From Gigantopelta aegis (Eukaryota > Mollusca > Gastropoda > Neomphalida > Peltospiridae), in assembly GCF_016097555.1 (NCBI RefSeq), contig NC_054701.1, positions 67,486,475 through 67,550,474 of the forward strand: a stretch of 64,000 nucleotides of DNA, in the 5' to 3' direction. The notes below the pieces were generated by a model, which saw only the letters and a list, made by a program, of their open reading frames with translations, was not told the DNA's origin and ran no database searches. Positions 49,752-58,450 of this stretch are shown one piece after another (the stretch's first letter is position 1; every line of letters starts with the position of its first letter). The translations under genes and the position numbers were made by a program.

Positions 49752-50103
49752 TCCTCCACACAAACATGATAATCGAATATCGTTCATTATAATGTTCAGG
49801 ATCAATCACAATCGACTACTATATATTTAGTCGATTGTGATTGATCGTGAACATTATAATGAACGATAATCGATTATCATGTTTGTGTGGAGGAATACAC
49901 ATCGATTAAATCGATTAGCGTACAATGTTACTATTATTTCTACCTCCACAGCTATTTTCATCAGTGTGGTCTTTGCAGTCGTCCTCCCAGTCACATCGCC
50001 AAACTTCCGGGATACACATCCCATTGCCGCACCGGAACTGATTTGTGCTACAAGTATCTGTAGAAAAAAAAATAAGAAGAAAAAATCCCCACAAATATAA
50101 CAA

Positions 50104-50177
<74 letters not shown>

Positions 50178-53100
50178 ATGTATGTGTGTGTGTGTGTGTG
50201 TTATAAAGAATATAAGATAATCTAGTGTTCATAATATGGCTAAATGTAGCCCAGTGGTAAAGCGCCCGGCTGATGCGCATGTCTATGGGGATGGTGCATA
50301 TAAAATACCCTTGCTACTGATGTATTAATGTAGCGGGTTTCCCCTCTAAGACAATATGTCAGAATTACAAAATATTTGACATCCTATAGTCAATGATTAA
50401 TAAATCAATGTGCTCTAATGGTGTCGTTAAACAAAACAAACTTGAAAGCGAGTGTTCACTTTTCGTAAGGCGTAGCGTACACACGGTTTCTACAACACTT
50501 CCTAAATAATAAAAAGTTGTATCAACCTAAAAGTGTAGTGCTTTACTCTCAGATCGAATCCCACTTGTGTTATTACAAATATTAGTACAAAAACACAATG
50601 CATATATATATAGGCAGAGCTATTCTAAATCAAAAACTGTATTTAATATGTAGTTTCAGGCGCGGATCCAATGAGGGGAGGGGTCACAGGGGGCCCGTGA
50701 CCCATCATATGGTAATCATTAAGGGTTACAATCCTGCTATGACCCCTAAATATATTTGATTACCTTAATTTTAACTCAGTAAATTGTGCAAGTACCTAAA
50801 TTGGGAATCCCATAAAAATTATGTTAAATCTTCTCTCACCCAAGTAATGGCATGCACTACCCATTAAAAAAAAAAAAATTGAATCATCCATCGACAGTAG
50901 GCCTACATTCTGAACTTGACTTAAAGGGACATACCCTAGTTTTTAAACACTAAGGCATATTTGTTTACTATTAGAGCCGTTTTTGACAACTGAAATCATA
51001 CTTTACTTAGATTTTATTGTTTAGATTATTCATTTCCGTACATTCGAAGTGTTTTGGTCATCCTGGTGTTTTTAATATCACAAAATGCATTTCTCATATT
51101 TTTAAAAACGCACGTGCGTCTGATAAGTAACATTTATGGAGTCGAGTGTTAGTATATTTTTAGAGGGTGTTTCACCATGTCAAAGTCACAGACTCATGTC
51201 TCACTCAATTGTAACTTTATCCAAATGTGTTACAGGTTTGTAGATTAAACTTAGTTTTAATTTTCTCGGATTGAAACTAGGGTATGTCCCTTTAAAAACT
51301 GAATAATGGATGAATAATTTTTTTTTTTTTTTTTTTTTATCCACTTGACATCATCAATCCTGCAGGTGACGGACAATGGATTGTTACTGTACATAGTCCT
51401 GCGCTACCTTTATTCCCTGTCAGGTGCGAATCCAGGTAAACCCTTAAAGATGGCATATGAAGTGGGGGCACATTCTGTAGTGGATGAGGCAATGTTTTTA
51501 ATGGGGAGGGTGGGGGCGGCAGCACAAGCCAAATATTTTTCTTTATTTATATAGGGTAGGACAAAAAAAAAAAAAAAATTAAATAAAAAATTTAAAAAAA
51601 TAGTATTGTTATCTTCGAGTAGGGGTACAGTCCACGCCCTCACTCCCCCGGTTCCTACTGGCCTGTAATGGGAGGGTGTTTTGTGCGCATTTCAGTGGAA
51701 TTTTGACATTTCCCATGAAGTAACGAAAATGGCCGGAATCTAATTCTAAACAACGTGACGTCAACAATGCTTTGGCGTGACGTCAACAATGCGATGACGT
51801 TTTAATTAATATGCTTATTGATGTCAAAACAATACTACGTACATTCTTCTGGAAATAGAGATGTGCGAACAGAATCGCTTTTTGACATTTATAATCATAT
51901 TTATTTTAAATGTGTATGAATGTAAAATATCTCTGCATGGATCTAATACTACTGGATCTAATGACGACAGCTAACTACTGTGCTGTTTGCTGGAATGTTT
52001 TCTACAAGTGTTGAGTGGATAAATATCACATGAATAGAGGTAAGCGTTCAATGTTTGTTTGATTATTTTTTAATAGCAGAGGCGGATCTAGGGGGAAAGG
52101 CAGGGGTGCGGGTCCCCCTATATTTTGCGACATTTATAATGTTATTATATATTAATTTTCATCCCCCTCTAAACCTCCCCCAAAGTTCCCTTGGCATTCC
52201 GCCTCATGTCATTGGGGCCCCCATAAATGGATTTTTGGATCCGCCACTGAACAGGATTTTGGAAGTCGGAGCTGGGGGTGCGTAGGATTTTATATTAAGG
52301 TGCCAACCACATTGGACGTGAGGGGGGTTGATTGCTTTGAGCGATAAATTTGGCTTAGTACTTTGTAATTATATGTATTTCGCGAGCAAAATAAATGTAT
52401 ATTGTTGAGGTAAAGTTTTTTTATTGCTTGTTTTTAGAAACCTCATTCTCTGAGCTATATTTTGAATTATGACATCGTTAATTTTCAAATAATTATTAAA
52501 AAATATATAATAATAACAACATTAGTAACATAGGTGGACAACGGAAATTACCGAAGAAGAACGAAAAACAAACAAACCACATTCGGCTTCGTCCGAATTG
52601 TCGGTACAATCGTCGTCTTTGTCGCATCTGTATAAGACCGGGATACAGTTACCATTCGCACACTTAAACTGGTTCTTCCCACTGCAGTCGTTCGCTTTGA
52701 AAACAAATAGAAATGTATATGTTTACATTAACGTATACATAGCACTTAAAGGAATTGAAATGAGTTTGCAGCTATTGTAAGATGTTTTCGATTAACAGTC
52801 TTTTTTGGCGACTAAAATTACATACTAAGACATTTTTGTGTTTAGGCTACTAGTGTCTGTATATATATCCAATGTATTTGCGGTCGTGTGCAGGTACACA
52901 CAGATATACTTACAGCAGCGAGTTTCGTCCGACCCGTCCGTACAGTCCTTCTCCGAGTCGCAGACCCAGTCTATCTCGATACATTCGTGGTTGTCACATT
53001 TGAACTCGGACGTGGGACAGCCAGGACCTGGATATAGCAAACATAGATACATTCCATCTAATTAAAATCTGGCTCCCTGTTTATAAAACTAGAAAGCCGA

Positions 53101-54566
53101 GACCCAAGCTTTTAAATAGATTCTCCCATACAAGTAAGTAATTTAAATATCTTGGTAACATTTTAAATCTGGAATATTAAACCTTTAGAAGCATAGGCCC
53201 AGATCGTACTGTCGCTCCATTATGTAAGTCACCGTTAGCAGATATAACTAAAGCCAATGGTTGTCACGTGTTCGAATATATGACATTTTGTTTGACCTAT
53301 AAAACAACAAATAGTCTTGTTTGCCAGAGCATTAAACCTTGCAGTTCGGTACCCAAAATAATTGTTCTTTGTGGTGTTTTCATCTTTGGAAGGTACTGAC
53401 TGAAGATCCGGAGTGTGCAAACTTGGAACACTTAAGCATTTTGAAATATTTAAGATGGCTGACAAAACTTAGAACTGGCAATATCTCGAATACTTTATCA
53501 CATATGACGAAACTGTTAATGCCTATTAGAGAGATTTGGGGGTCAATGAATTCGTTTCGAACTAGGCCCTATCCCCAGCTAATCAAGAGCTTGCAACATC
53601 ATTTAACTCCAAGATGGCCGCCACTATTATAGTTTATAACAGTCAGAACAAGGATAAAATGTTAGAGCTGCGAAAGTAATCGATAATGCTGTCTACAATG
53701 GCGCGTGCTTTTCGTTGGCTGGTCCATCAGTTGTCTTCATACCTGTATTGTATATAGAGAATAATACATTCATGTCCGTTACATATCATTTATCTCACAA
53801 CGAGTTGTTTTAAAAATGTATCTGACGAGCGAAAGCGAGTTTGATACGTTTTTAAACAACGAGTTGTGAGATAAATGGTATCTAACGGACACGAATGTAT
53901 TATTATACTTCTTACATATCCTCAAAAACCAGGTTTTAAGCAAATTTTAACATCCTTTTCGACTAAACGTTATTTACAGGCGTTGCACTTGTAGCTGACT
54001 TACGCGTCACAGACACATGAATGTCAGGTTAACAATGCGTCACAGTCTTAATCGGTTTCTATCATGTAGTTTTTCATTGGACGTATGACATTGGTGACCT
54101 GGTCATCACCTAGGAGCAGCCAGTCGTATCTCATGAATTTGTTAACACACGTACATGTCTTAACAACCACAACGAGTGTGTAGGAAACTAAAATGTAACC
54201 TGTGCAGTTTGATGATATGTAAAGAAACGTTTTTATTTACACTTATTTTTGTTCTTCAATGATTGTTATTTGAGTTGGGTTTAAAATTTAATAATATGTT
54301 TTTTTATTATAACTTTAAGTTTATTCATTGTAGAATTATATGCCAATTCATTGGTTCCGTTTTCACGCAGACAGACTATAGTTGAATGTCATCTAGTCCT
54401 ATTCTGTTAATATGTGCGAATGATTTATTATTTTTCAAATACCTTTTTCCGTGAGTACACAGCATAAATAACTAGTTATAGCTTATTTGAAATCAACCTT
54501 ACCAGCGTGCAGCTGTCCAGTTACAACTGTCACAACAGCAAAGAGACACAAGACACGTTTTAACAT
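44869..54566 (-). CDS. Secreted protein with five LDLa modules and one C-terminal ShKT module (gene A, seven exons)
   Basis: Seven exons (54566-54503, 53027-52914, 52694-52578, 50057-49944, 49518-49405, 46022-45912, 45032-44869) join in frame into 798 nt, giving 265 residues plus stop. Every intron is phase 1. Residues 1-21 are a hydrophobic signal peptide, about 22-211 are five LDLa modules, and 212-265 hold a six-cysteine ShKT module. Each LDLa keeps six cysteines and the acidic calcium-binding signature (variants of CDxxxDCxDxSDExxC). Known LDLa modules bind calcium and basic ligand patches; ShKT modules are disulfide folds found in many secreted proteins and do not by themselves mean a toxin. 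No transmembrane segment is seen, so secretion is inferred. The biological role is unknown. Introns hold SINEs, a MITE, a foldback palindrome and a transposase stub. A damaged paralogue lies at 28138-22707. Confidence 0.88.
45320..45552 (+). pseudogene. Tc1-like transposase, N-terminal stub
   Basis: About 78 codons starting [19 protein letters not shown], then a helix-turn-helix region ([11 protein letters not shown]...[10 protein letters not shown]) and [13 protein letters not shown], the usual linker of Tc1-family DNA-binding domains. The frame then runs into a CAC/CAT microsatellite and the catalytic DDE part is absent. It lies antisense in gene A intron 6 and is a different subfamily from the element at 40068-41529. 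Confidence 0.8.
45541..45880. repeat. CAC/CAT/CAG trinucleotide microsatellite in gene A intron 6
   Basis: An impure array of (CAN)n on the plus strand beginning where the transposase stub ends. Open frames across it (Thr/Ser/His-rich) are artefacts of the triplet period. Confidence 0.9.
45912..46022 (-). CDS. Gene A exon 6: LDLa module 5
   Basis: 111 nt, residues 175-211, acceptor 'ggttacag', donor GTGAGT. It shows [20 protein letters not shown] and [11 protein letters not shown]. No counterpart is found in the damaged copy, where a CAT-rich array lies directly against the 93-bp repeats instead. A CAC/CAT microsatellite starts about 30 bases past the donor. Confidence 0.92.
46231..47180. 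other. Gene A intron 5, no exon recognised
   Basis: Holds an A/C-rich low-complexity tract (46540-46715) including poly-C. No LDLa pattern on either strand. Confidence 0.5.
47305..47562 (+). mobile_element. 5'-truncated SINE with the second tail
   Basis: It begins 'cattgggctatttctcgttc' without the tRNA-like head; its tail is 'gtgcgtcgttaaataaaac' and 'ccttccttc'. Confidence 0.85.
47568..47857 (+). mobile_element. SINE, first head with first tail
   Basis: gggcgggacatagcccagtg head, tail gtcgttaacaaaacaaac. It directly follows another SINE (47305-47562). Confidence 0.88.
47932..48175. mobile_element. MITE with TTAA borders
   Basis: The left 'catccattcatacgtgatcc' is mirrored by 'ggatcacgtatgaatgtatg' at the right, with 'gtgatccgtg' repeats inside. 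TTAA lies at 47932-47935 and 48172-48175. Confidence 0.7.
48176..48920. other. Gene A intron 5, AT-rich, nothing recognised
   Basis: No repeats shared with other parts of the window were noticed. Confidence 0.5.
48921..49157. mobile_element. MITE with about 43-bp terminal inverted repeats
   Basis: The left end 'tgctaggttcaggctgtcaa' and onward to 'gttggccaac' mirrors the right end ('gttggccaac' to 'gatagtctgatcctagca') with a few mismatches. It lies in gene A intron 5. The TIR resembles part of the neighbouring 93-bp repeat. Confidence 0.7.
49141..49404 (-). repeat. 93-bp tandem repeat, about three units, in gene A intron 5
   Basis: 'tctgakcctag' recurs at 49141, 49234 and 49327. It is the same unit as at 23493-23952. 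In transcript sense each unit holds CCAACTGTCACA|GTACGTAC, near-identical to the end of exon 5 plus its donor. The far end merges with the right TIR of the MITE at 48921-49157. Confidence 0.9.
49405..49518 (-). CDS. Gene A exon 5: LDLa module 4
   Basis: 114 nt, residues 137-174, acceptor 'ctgttcccag', donor GTACGT after CCAACTGCCACA. It shows [20 protein letters not shown] and [13 protein letters not shown]. The last twelve exon bases and the donor recur downstream in a 93-bp tandem repeat in the intron. Its homologue in the damaged copy is 24043-23950. Confidence 0.92.
49625..49690 (+). mobile_element. SINE 3' tail in gene A intron 4
   Basis: 'atgtgctctagttgtgtttt' then aaataaaacac; degenerate, followed by a (GT)n tract 49696-49749. 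Confidence 0.7.
49749..49897. repeat. Near-perfect palindrome, 70-bp arms, 9-nt loop
   Basis: The left arm 49749-49818 and right arm 49828-49897 are inverted copies with two mismatches in 70 bases; the loop is 'ctatatatt'. It lies in gene A intron 4, beside a (GT)n tract. The matching intron of gene B keeps only a remnant of one arm near 24718-24752. Confidence 0.92.
49944..50057 (-). CDS. Gene A exon 4: LDLa module 3
   Basis: 114 nt, residues 99-136, acceptor 'ttctacag', donor GTAGAA. It shows [20 protein letters not shown] and [13 protein letters not shown]. It is clearly homologous to the exon at 24898-24773 in the damaged copy (same QFRCGNG.CIPE.W.CDWEDDC core). A (TA)n tract ends about 45 bases before the acceptor. 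Confidence 0.92.
50238..50445 (+). mobile_element. SINE with internal deletion, in gene A intron 3
   Basis: The A-box part 'tagcccagtggtaaagcg' joins directly to 'tctatggggatggtgcatat'; the tail is normal. Confidence 0.82.
50921..51295. mobile_element. MITE with perfect 22-bp TIRs including TTAA borders
   Basis: TTAAAGGGACATACCC at the left mirrors GGGTATGTCCCTTTAA at the right; the match is perfect over 22 bp. TTAA at both borders fits a piggyBac-type target duplication. Partial copies are at 3866-4340 and 55150-55680. Confidence 0.85.
51296..52077. other. Gene A intron 3, dispersed repeat piece only
   Basis: About 51440-51665 resembles, inverted, sequence at 5190-5400 ('ggttcctactggcc' / 'ggccgtaggaacc', 'cacaagcca' / 'tggcttgtg'). 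The rest is unassigned. Confidence 0.4.
52078..52250. mobile_element. MITE, second copy of the CAGAGGCGGATC family
   Basis: Ends cagaggcggatctaggg and tttggatccgccactg; the interior aligns with 34170-34340 in the same orientation. Confidence 0.65.
52578..52694 (-). CDS. Gene A exon 3: LDLa module 2
   Basis: 117 nt, residues 60-98, with [13 protein letters not shown] and [17 protein letters not shown] visible. The acceptor is 'tttcaaag'. The donor reads GTTTGT, a weak match to the consensus, so this is the least certain splice site in the gene, but the phase and length agree with the neighbours. Only 219 bases separate it from exon 2. Confidence 0.88.
52914..53027 (-). CDS. Gene A exon 2: LDLa module 1
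   Basis: 114 nt between acceptor 'atatccag' and donor GTAAGT. It encodes residues 22-59, with cysteine pattern C..FKC....C...WVCD..KDC.DGSDE..C. All six cysteines and the acidic calcium residues are present. It has no obvious partner in the damaged copy, whose two 5' LDLa exons are too divergent to pair confidently. Confidence 0.92.
53761..53906. repeat. Foldback MITE, about 63-bp arms
   Basis: Left arm 53761-53823 ('ataatacattcatgtccgtt', 'tttatctcacaacgagttgt') and right arm 53843-53906 are inverted copies with a few mismatches, around a 19-nt centre. It lies in gene A intron 1. Confidence 0.85.
54503..54566 (-). CDS. Gene A exon 1: start codon and signal peptide
   Basis: The exon begins at ATG (54566-54564) and encodes [18 protein letters not shown] and three more residues, then ends one base into a codon at a GTAAGG donor (54502-54497). 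A basic n-region followed by a hydrophobic core is typical of a signal peptide; cleavage near residues 16-18 is a guess. The G left over pairs with the next exon in the phase expected. An acceptor-like 'gtctacag' (AG at 54605-54604) lies 38 bases upstream, so an extra 5' UTR exon is possible. No other in-frame ATG was preferred because this one sits directly before the hydrophobic run. Confidence 0.85.
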
Positions 54567-54857
54567 GACAGTTGACACAAGTACAATGTCGTCTACTGCC
54601 TATCTGTAGACAGACACAAATCGGTTATACAATCTCCTATATGTACACCTGATAGTTTCCCAAAACTACAACGTCAACAAAACAAAAAAAACCCAACCCA
54701 TATCGCTCTAAAAGAAATGATAGGGGAAATGTGGAGTTCAGTGGAAATAATATTACGTTATCTTTTCCTTAAAACACAACACAAACATATTTCGTTAACA
54801 TATTCAAATGCAAAACTGTTGATAGCAAAATGGTCTTGAAAGATGGGTTTTTATTAA

Positions 54858-55090
54858 AATAGCCCGGCCACGGTGGTCTAGTGGTTAAGCTATCGGACTT
54901 AAGGCTGGTAGATACTGGGTTCGTATTCCGGTACCGGCTCCCGACCAGAGTGAGTTTAATGTTTATGTATACGGTCACTATTTCTCTCTCACTAGCCACT
55001 AAGAAATAAACAATGAACCCTCTGTCCTGAACAGACAGCCCAGATAGCTGAAGTGTGTGCCCATGACAGCGTGCTTGAACCTTAATTGGA
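54858..55090 (+). mobile_element. SINE of the third head type, separate 3' body
   Basis: 'cggccacggtggtctagtgg' head, 'tactgggttcgtattcc' B-box, then 'tctctctcactagccacta' and 'gtgcccatgacagcgtgctt'. The same body occurs inverted at 28635-28885. It lies just upstream of gene A exon 1. Confidence 0.8.
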
Positions 55091-55149
55091 TACATCACAT
55101 AACATTAATTTTCAGTTTCCACAAAGGAAGAGGACGACAAGAAACACGT

Positions 55150-55690
55150 TGGTTTTGCCAGAATTGAACATTTTTAAATACTACAGCTTAATATTCACTA
55201 TTAAATCCGTTTTTAACAACTGAAATCAGAGGCTGCTTAACTTGTATTTTCTAGATTATCCATGTACTGGTCATCCTCGTGTTTCTAATATCGTGAAATC
55301 CATTTATCATAATTCCATAAACGTACGTGTCTCTGAGAAAGGGCGGAACGTAGCCCAGTGGGAAAACGCTCGCTTGATGCGCGGTCGGTCTAGGGTCGAT
55401 CGCCGTCGGTGGGCCTATTGGGCTATTTCTCGCTCTAGCCAGTGCACCACGACTGGTATATCAAAGGCCGTGGTATGCGCTATCCTGTCTGTGGGATGAT
55501 GCATATAAAAGATTCCTTGCTACTAATGGAAAAATATAGCGGGTTTCATCTCTATGACTGTGTCAAAATGACCATATGTTTGACATCCAATAGCCGATGA
55601 TATATAAATCAATGTGCTCTAGTGGTGTCGTTGACCAAAACAAACTTTTTTTTACCTCTGAGAAGCAACATAATGGAAATGGAAATGTTT
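55150..55690. mobile_element. Degenerate TTAA MITE interrupted by a SINE
   Basis: The left part 55150-55339 matches the same family ('aacaactgaaatcag', 'ggtcatcctcgtgtttctaa'). The family sequence resumes after the SINE as 'gcaacataatgga', which matches 'gtaacatttatgga' in the intact copy. Confidence 0.7.
55340..55655 (+). mobile_element. Full-length SINE with 9-bp target duplication
   Basis: The first head type (gggcggaacgtagcccagtg) through tail gttgaccaaaacaaac. CTCTGAGAA flanks it (55331-55339, 55656-55664). It is inserted in a TTAA MITE copy. Confidence 0.92.
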
Positions 55691-55691
55691 T

Positions 55692-55950
55692 TATATACCA
55701 GTCGTGGTTCAATGACTAGAACGAGAAATAGCCTAATGGGCCAGTGAACCACGACTGGTATAGCAAAGGCTGTGGTATGTAAGTTATCCTGTCTGTGGGA
55801 TGGTGCATATAAAAGATCCCTTGCTACTAATGAAACATGTAGCGGGTTTCCTCTCTATACGTCAAAATCGTCAAAATCACCAATGTTTTCTTTTTATATC
55901 CAATTGCCGACGAATAATAAATTGTCGTTAAACAAAAATTGTAACGTTTA
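55692..55950. mobile_element. SINE pieces in opposite orientation
   Basis: A minus piece 55692-55740 ('ataccagtcgtggttcaatg') meets a plus piece from 55742 ('cagtgaaccacgactggtat'), making a small hairpin. Confidence 0.75.
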
Positions 55951-56309
55951 AAGAACATTATCTGTCATATTTTACACTACCGTAATATTAATATCACTAT
56001 TTCTGGCGTATTTTGTTGCTCGTTCATTCATTTAAAGTCGCAATGTGGATTGTAGGTTGTTATTTCTAACTCTCAACACGTAACAGTAAGTTATGATTAT
56101 GAAACAAAACGCTTAATTATAGTACGGTCACTCTGACCTTCCAGTAGAGTTCTTGTGTTTCGCCAGAGGACTTCCAGACGTGTGAACTGAACCTGTCTCC
56201 CCGAGTCTCACGTCCATAGATAACGGACACTTATTTATAAGATACGTACTAAACACGTATCCATTTAATACTGCAATAGTTATCATGGTGTACTCGTTAA
56301 GACTGCTTT

Positions 56310-56700
56310 TAGGGTGTATACTACCAAATCAAATCCCATAGACAATAGTAACATATGTGGCTAAAACTCCTACCTGCAGCATATCAATCGACATAAACAC
56401 CACGGATATAAATACTACCACCCCTAACCCTTAAAGTGAATCAGGAAAAAAATGGGGGTAAAGTTGATAATTTCAGAGATAACGGGTAGGGTCTATGACT
56501 ACCCTAGTTCCGCACAGAATTTGAGTACTCTTTTTTACAGGTGCACCATACATGTTTCAAGAACAAGGCTATTTGACACAGTGGTACTAGATGAAATAAA
56601 ATTGCATACATTTTGTTTTGCCCAGATGAAACTATTATTTTTTTACAACCAACACACTCACATTTATCACCAATCACAGGACTTGTGGTGTTCACTTCTC
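56310..56700 (-). repeat. Dispersed repeat, copy 2
   Basis: Inverse of 27080-27450 with scattered differences; it continues past the shared borders of short matches such as 'caggacttgtggtgttcac'-like sequence. Confidence 0.75.
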
Positions 56701-58229
56701 TATTAAAAGTTCGGTGTACCTCAAATTTTGACCCAGCCGGAAGTTATTTGGTTTTATACTACCTTTAATAACTCGAGGCAACCATTAAAATACATCATGT
56801 CTTTGATTGCTCGTAAATTATTATAATTGCATGACACTACATGTAATTTGTCTGACAGGCAGGTCGCCAACTTAGCAGAGACCACGTTGATGAATATATG
56901 GCAGTCGTTAGATAAACAATTAACTAATTAATATGTAAAAATAAATGAATTAACTGTATTGTTACCCAGTTGAAATTGTAGCACTGTGACAATATTAGGG
57001 TCAGCAGCTACAGTATTACAGTTAGAAGATAACTTTCGTAGCCACTGGTTGGCTAACTTCGAAAAAGGAAGATGTGTGGTTGGTTGTTCGCTAAAACCGG
57101 TTTAATTCACAATTTTTTTTTTTTTAAATACATGACGATTTCTGCCCATTGCATAATGAATTGTGAACAATGCGAGCATAGAGATTTGTACATTTCTGGA
57201 CATATATCATGCGAGGCAAGGGCTAGAAAATATTTTAAATTAAAACATATTGGCATTTTCGCAAGCCAAAGTACCATTACGTATATCTAACATATCAGTA
57301 GTTATACGGGAGGATACCTTGGCTTGTGAAGATGACGCATTGGTGACCCAATAATAATGAATTCATAAGTGACAACGGTAAGTGGGTAATGGCTAATTAT
57401 AATTGAGTTTAAGGGAATCTGGGATTTTTAAGACAAAGTTGTGGAAGCTTTTGATGAATTTAATGTCAAAGATGTTTAATCAGAGAGAGTAAATAGTATT
57501 TAGATCGAACGGCATTCAAGGAATCGACCAATGTGTGTTTCTGATTTAAAGAAGTCGTTGGGGTGGGATTGAAGCATGTCGTAGGCCAACTACCGTTGAA
57601 AGAGGTCAAACATAAAATTAAAAATTACGAAATGGTCGGATAGTGTTGTAGTTTGTTGACAAATAATTGGTTCAGGTAGGGCGTGAGGTATATTTTAACA
57701 TCGATCATCAGCATGGTAAATGGTATAACTGCTTGTTTCTCTCCTTGTCTTTCTCCCACTCAAGTTCAAGATATTTTATTGCGTTTTCTGCATACAATAT
57801 TAGTGGCTGTATATTAAACATGTTTCTGGTCGTTCTAACATTTGTAATAGGTTAAATTTCATTTTATTTCCTAAAATAGGGTTTTTTTTCCTACGTACGA
57901 AATTATTTGAAGACAAAATCCAGTTTGGGCTTCTTACACATATTAAGACGACCAGAAACATATTGAATACACAGACACTGATATTCTAAACAAGAAAATA
58001 TATTTAATATGTAAGATTACTCATAGAAATATTTTATTAGTCGGAAACATCTTACAATGCAGCAAACTCAGGAATGTCCCTTTAAGTTTTTACAACTTAT
58101 TAGCATTATAAAAAAACACTGAAAAACATCAATATATACAATAGTGCAAAACAATGGAGAGTGACTCATATATAAGAAGCATTATATATGTAAATATAAT
58201 TAATTTGCTTGTACAAGTAATTATTCTCT
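56701..58229. other. No gene recognised upstream of gene A
   Basis: AT-rich. Around 57830-58090 there are motifs ('gaccagaaacatattgaata', 'gatattctaaacaag') also seen near 43990-44060, probably an old MITE family. Confidence 0.4.
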
Positions 58230-58450
58230 AAACCTGTTCGCCTAAGAATTTGTCAAGATTATGTATCTCCTTATTGTTTTCAGTTGTCAAGAGTTGTATT
58301 AGTTTGAAGACACTGGTGTGGTTGAAATAGTATTTTTAAATAAATTTCTTTCTTAATATTTCAAATCGTGGACACAAAACGATAAAATGAAACTCACCCT
58401 CAATATCATTAATGTGATATAATGTACATATCCTCTGTGTCCTCTCGGTA
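58230..58450 (-). mobile_element. LINE fragment, same family, 3' side of the split copy
   Basis: The minus strand continues TERTQRICTLYHINDIEGEF, HFIVLCPRFEILRKKFI, then KLIQLLTTENNKEIHNLDKF after a stop. This picks up where the fragment at 59937-60500 stops, so the two were one copy before the plus-strand LINE inserted. Confidence 0.8.

Noticed and set aside
53339-53632. 97-codon plus-strand frame in gene A intron 1
   Set aside because: No recognisable motif; it ends in the common 'aagatggccgcca' dispersed-repeat sequence and has no splice context.
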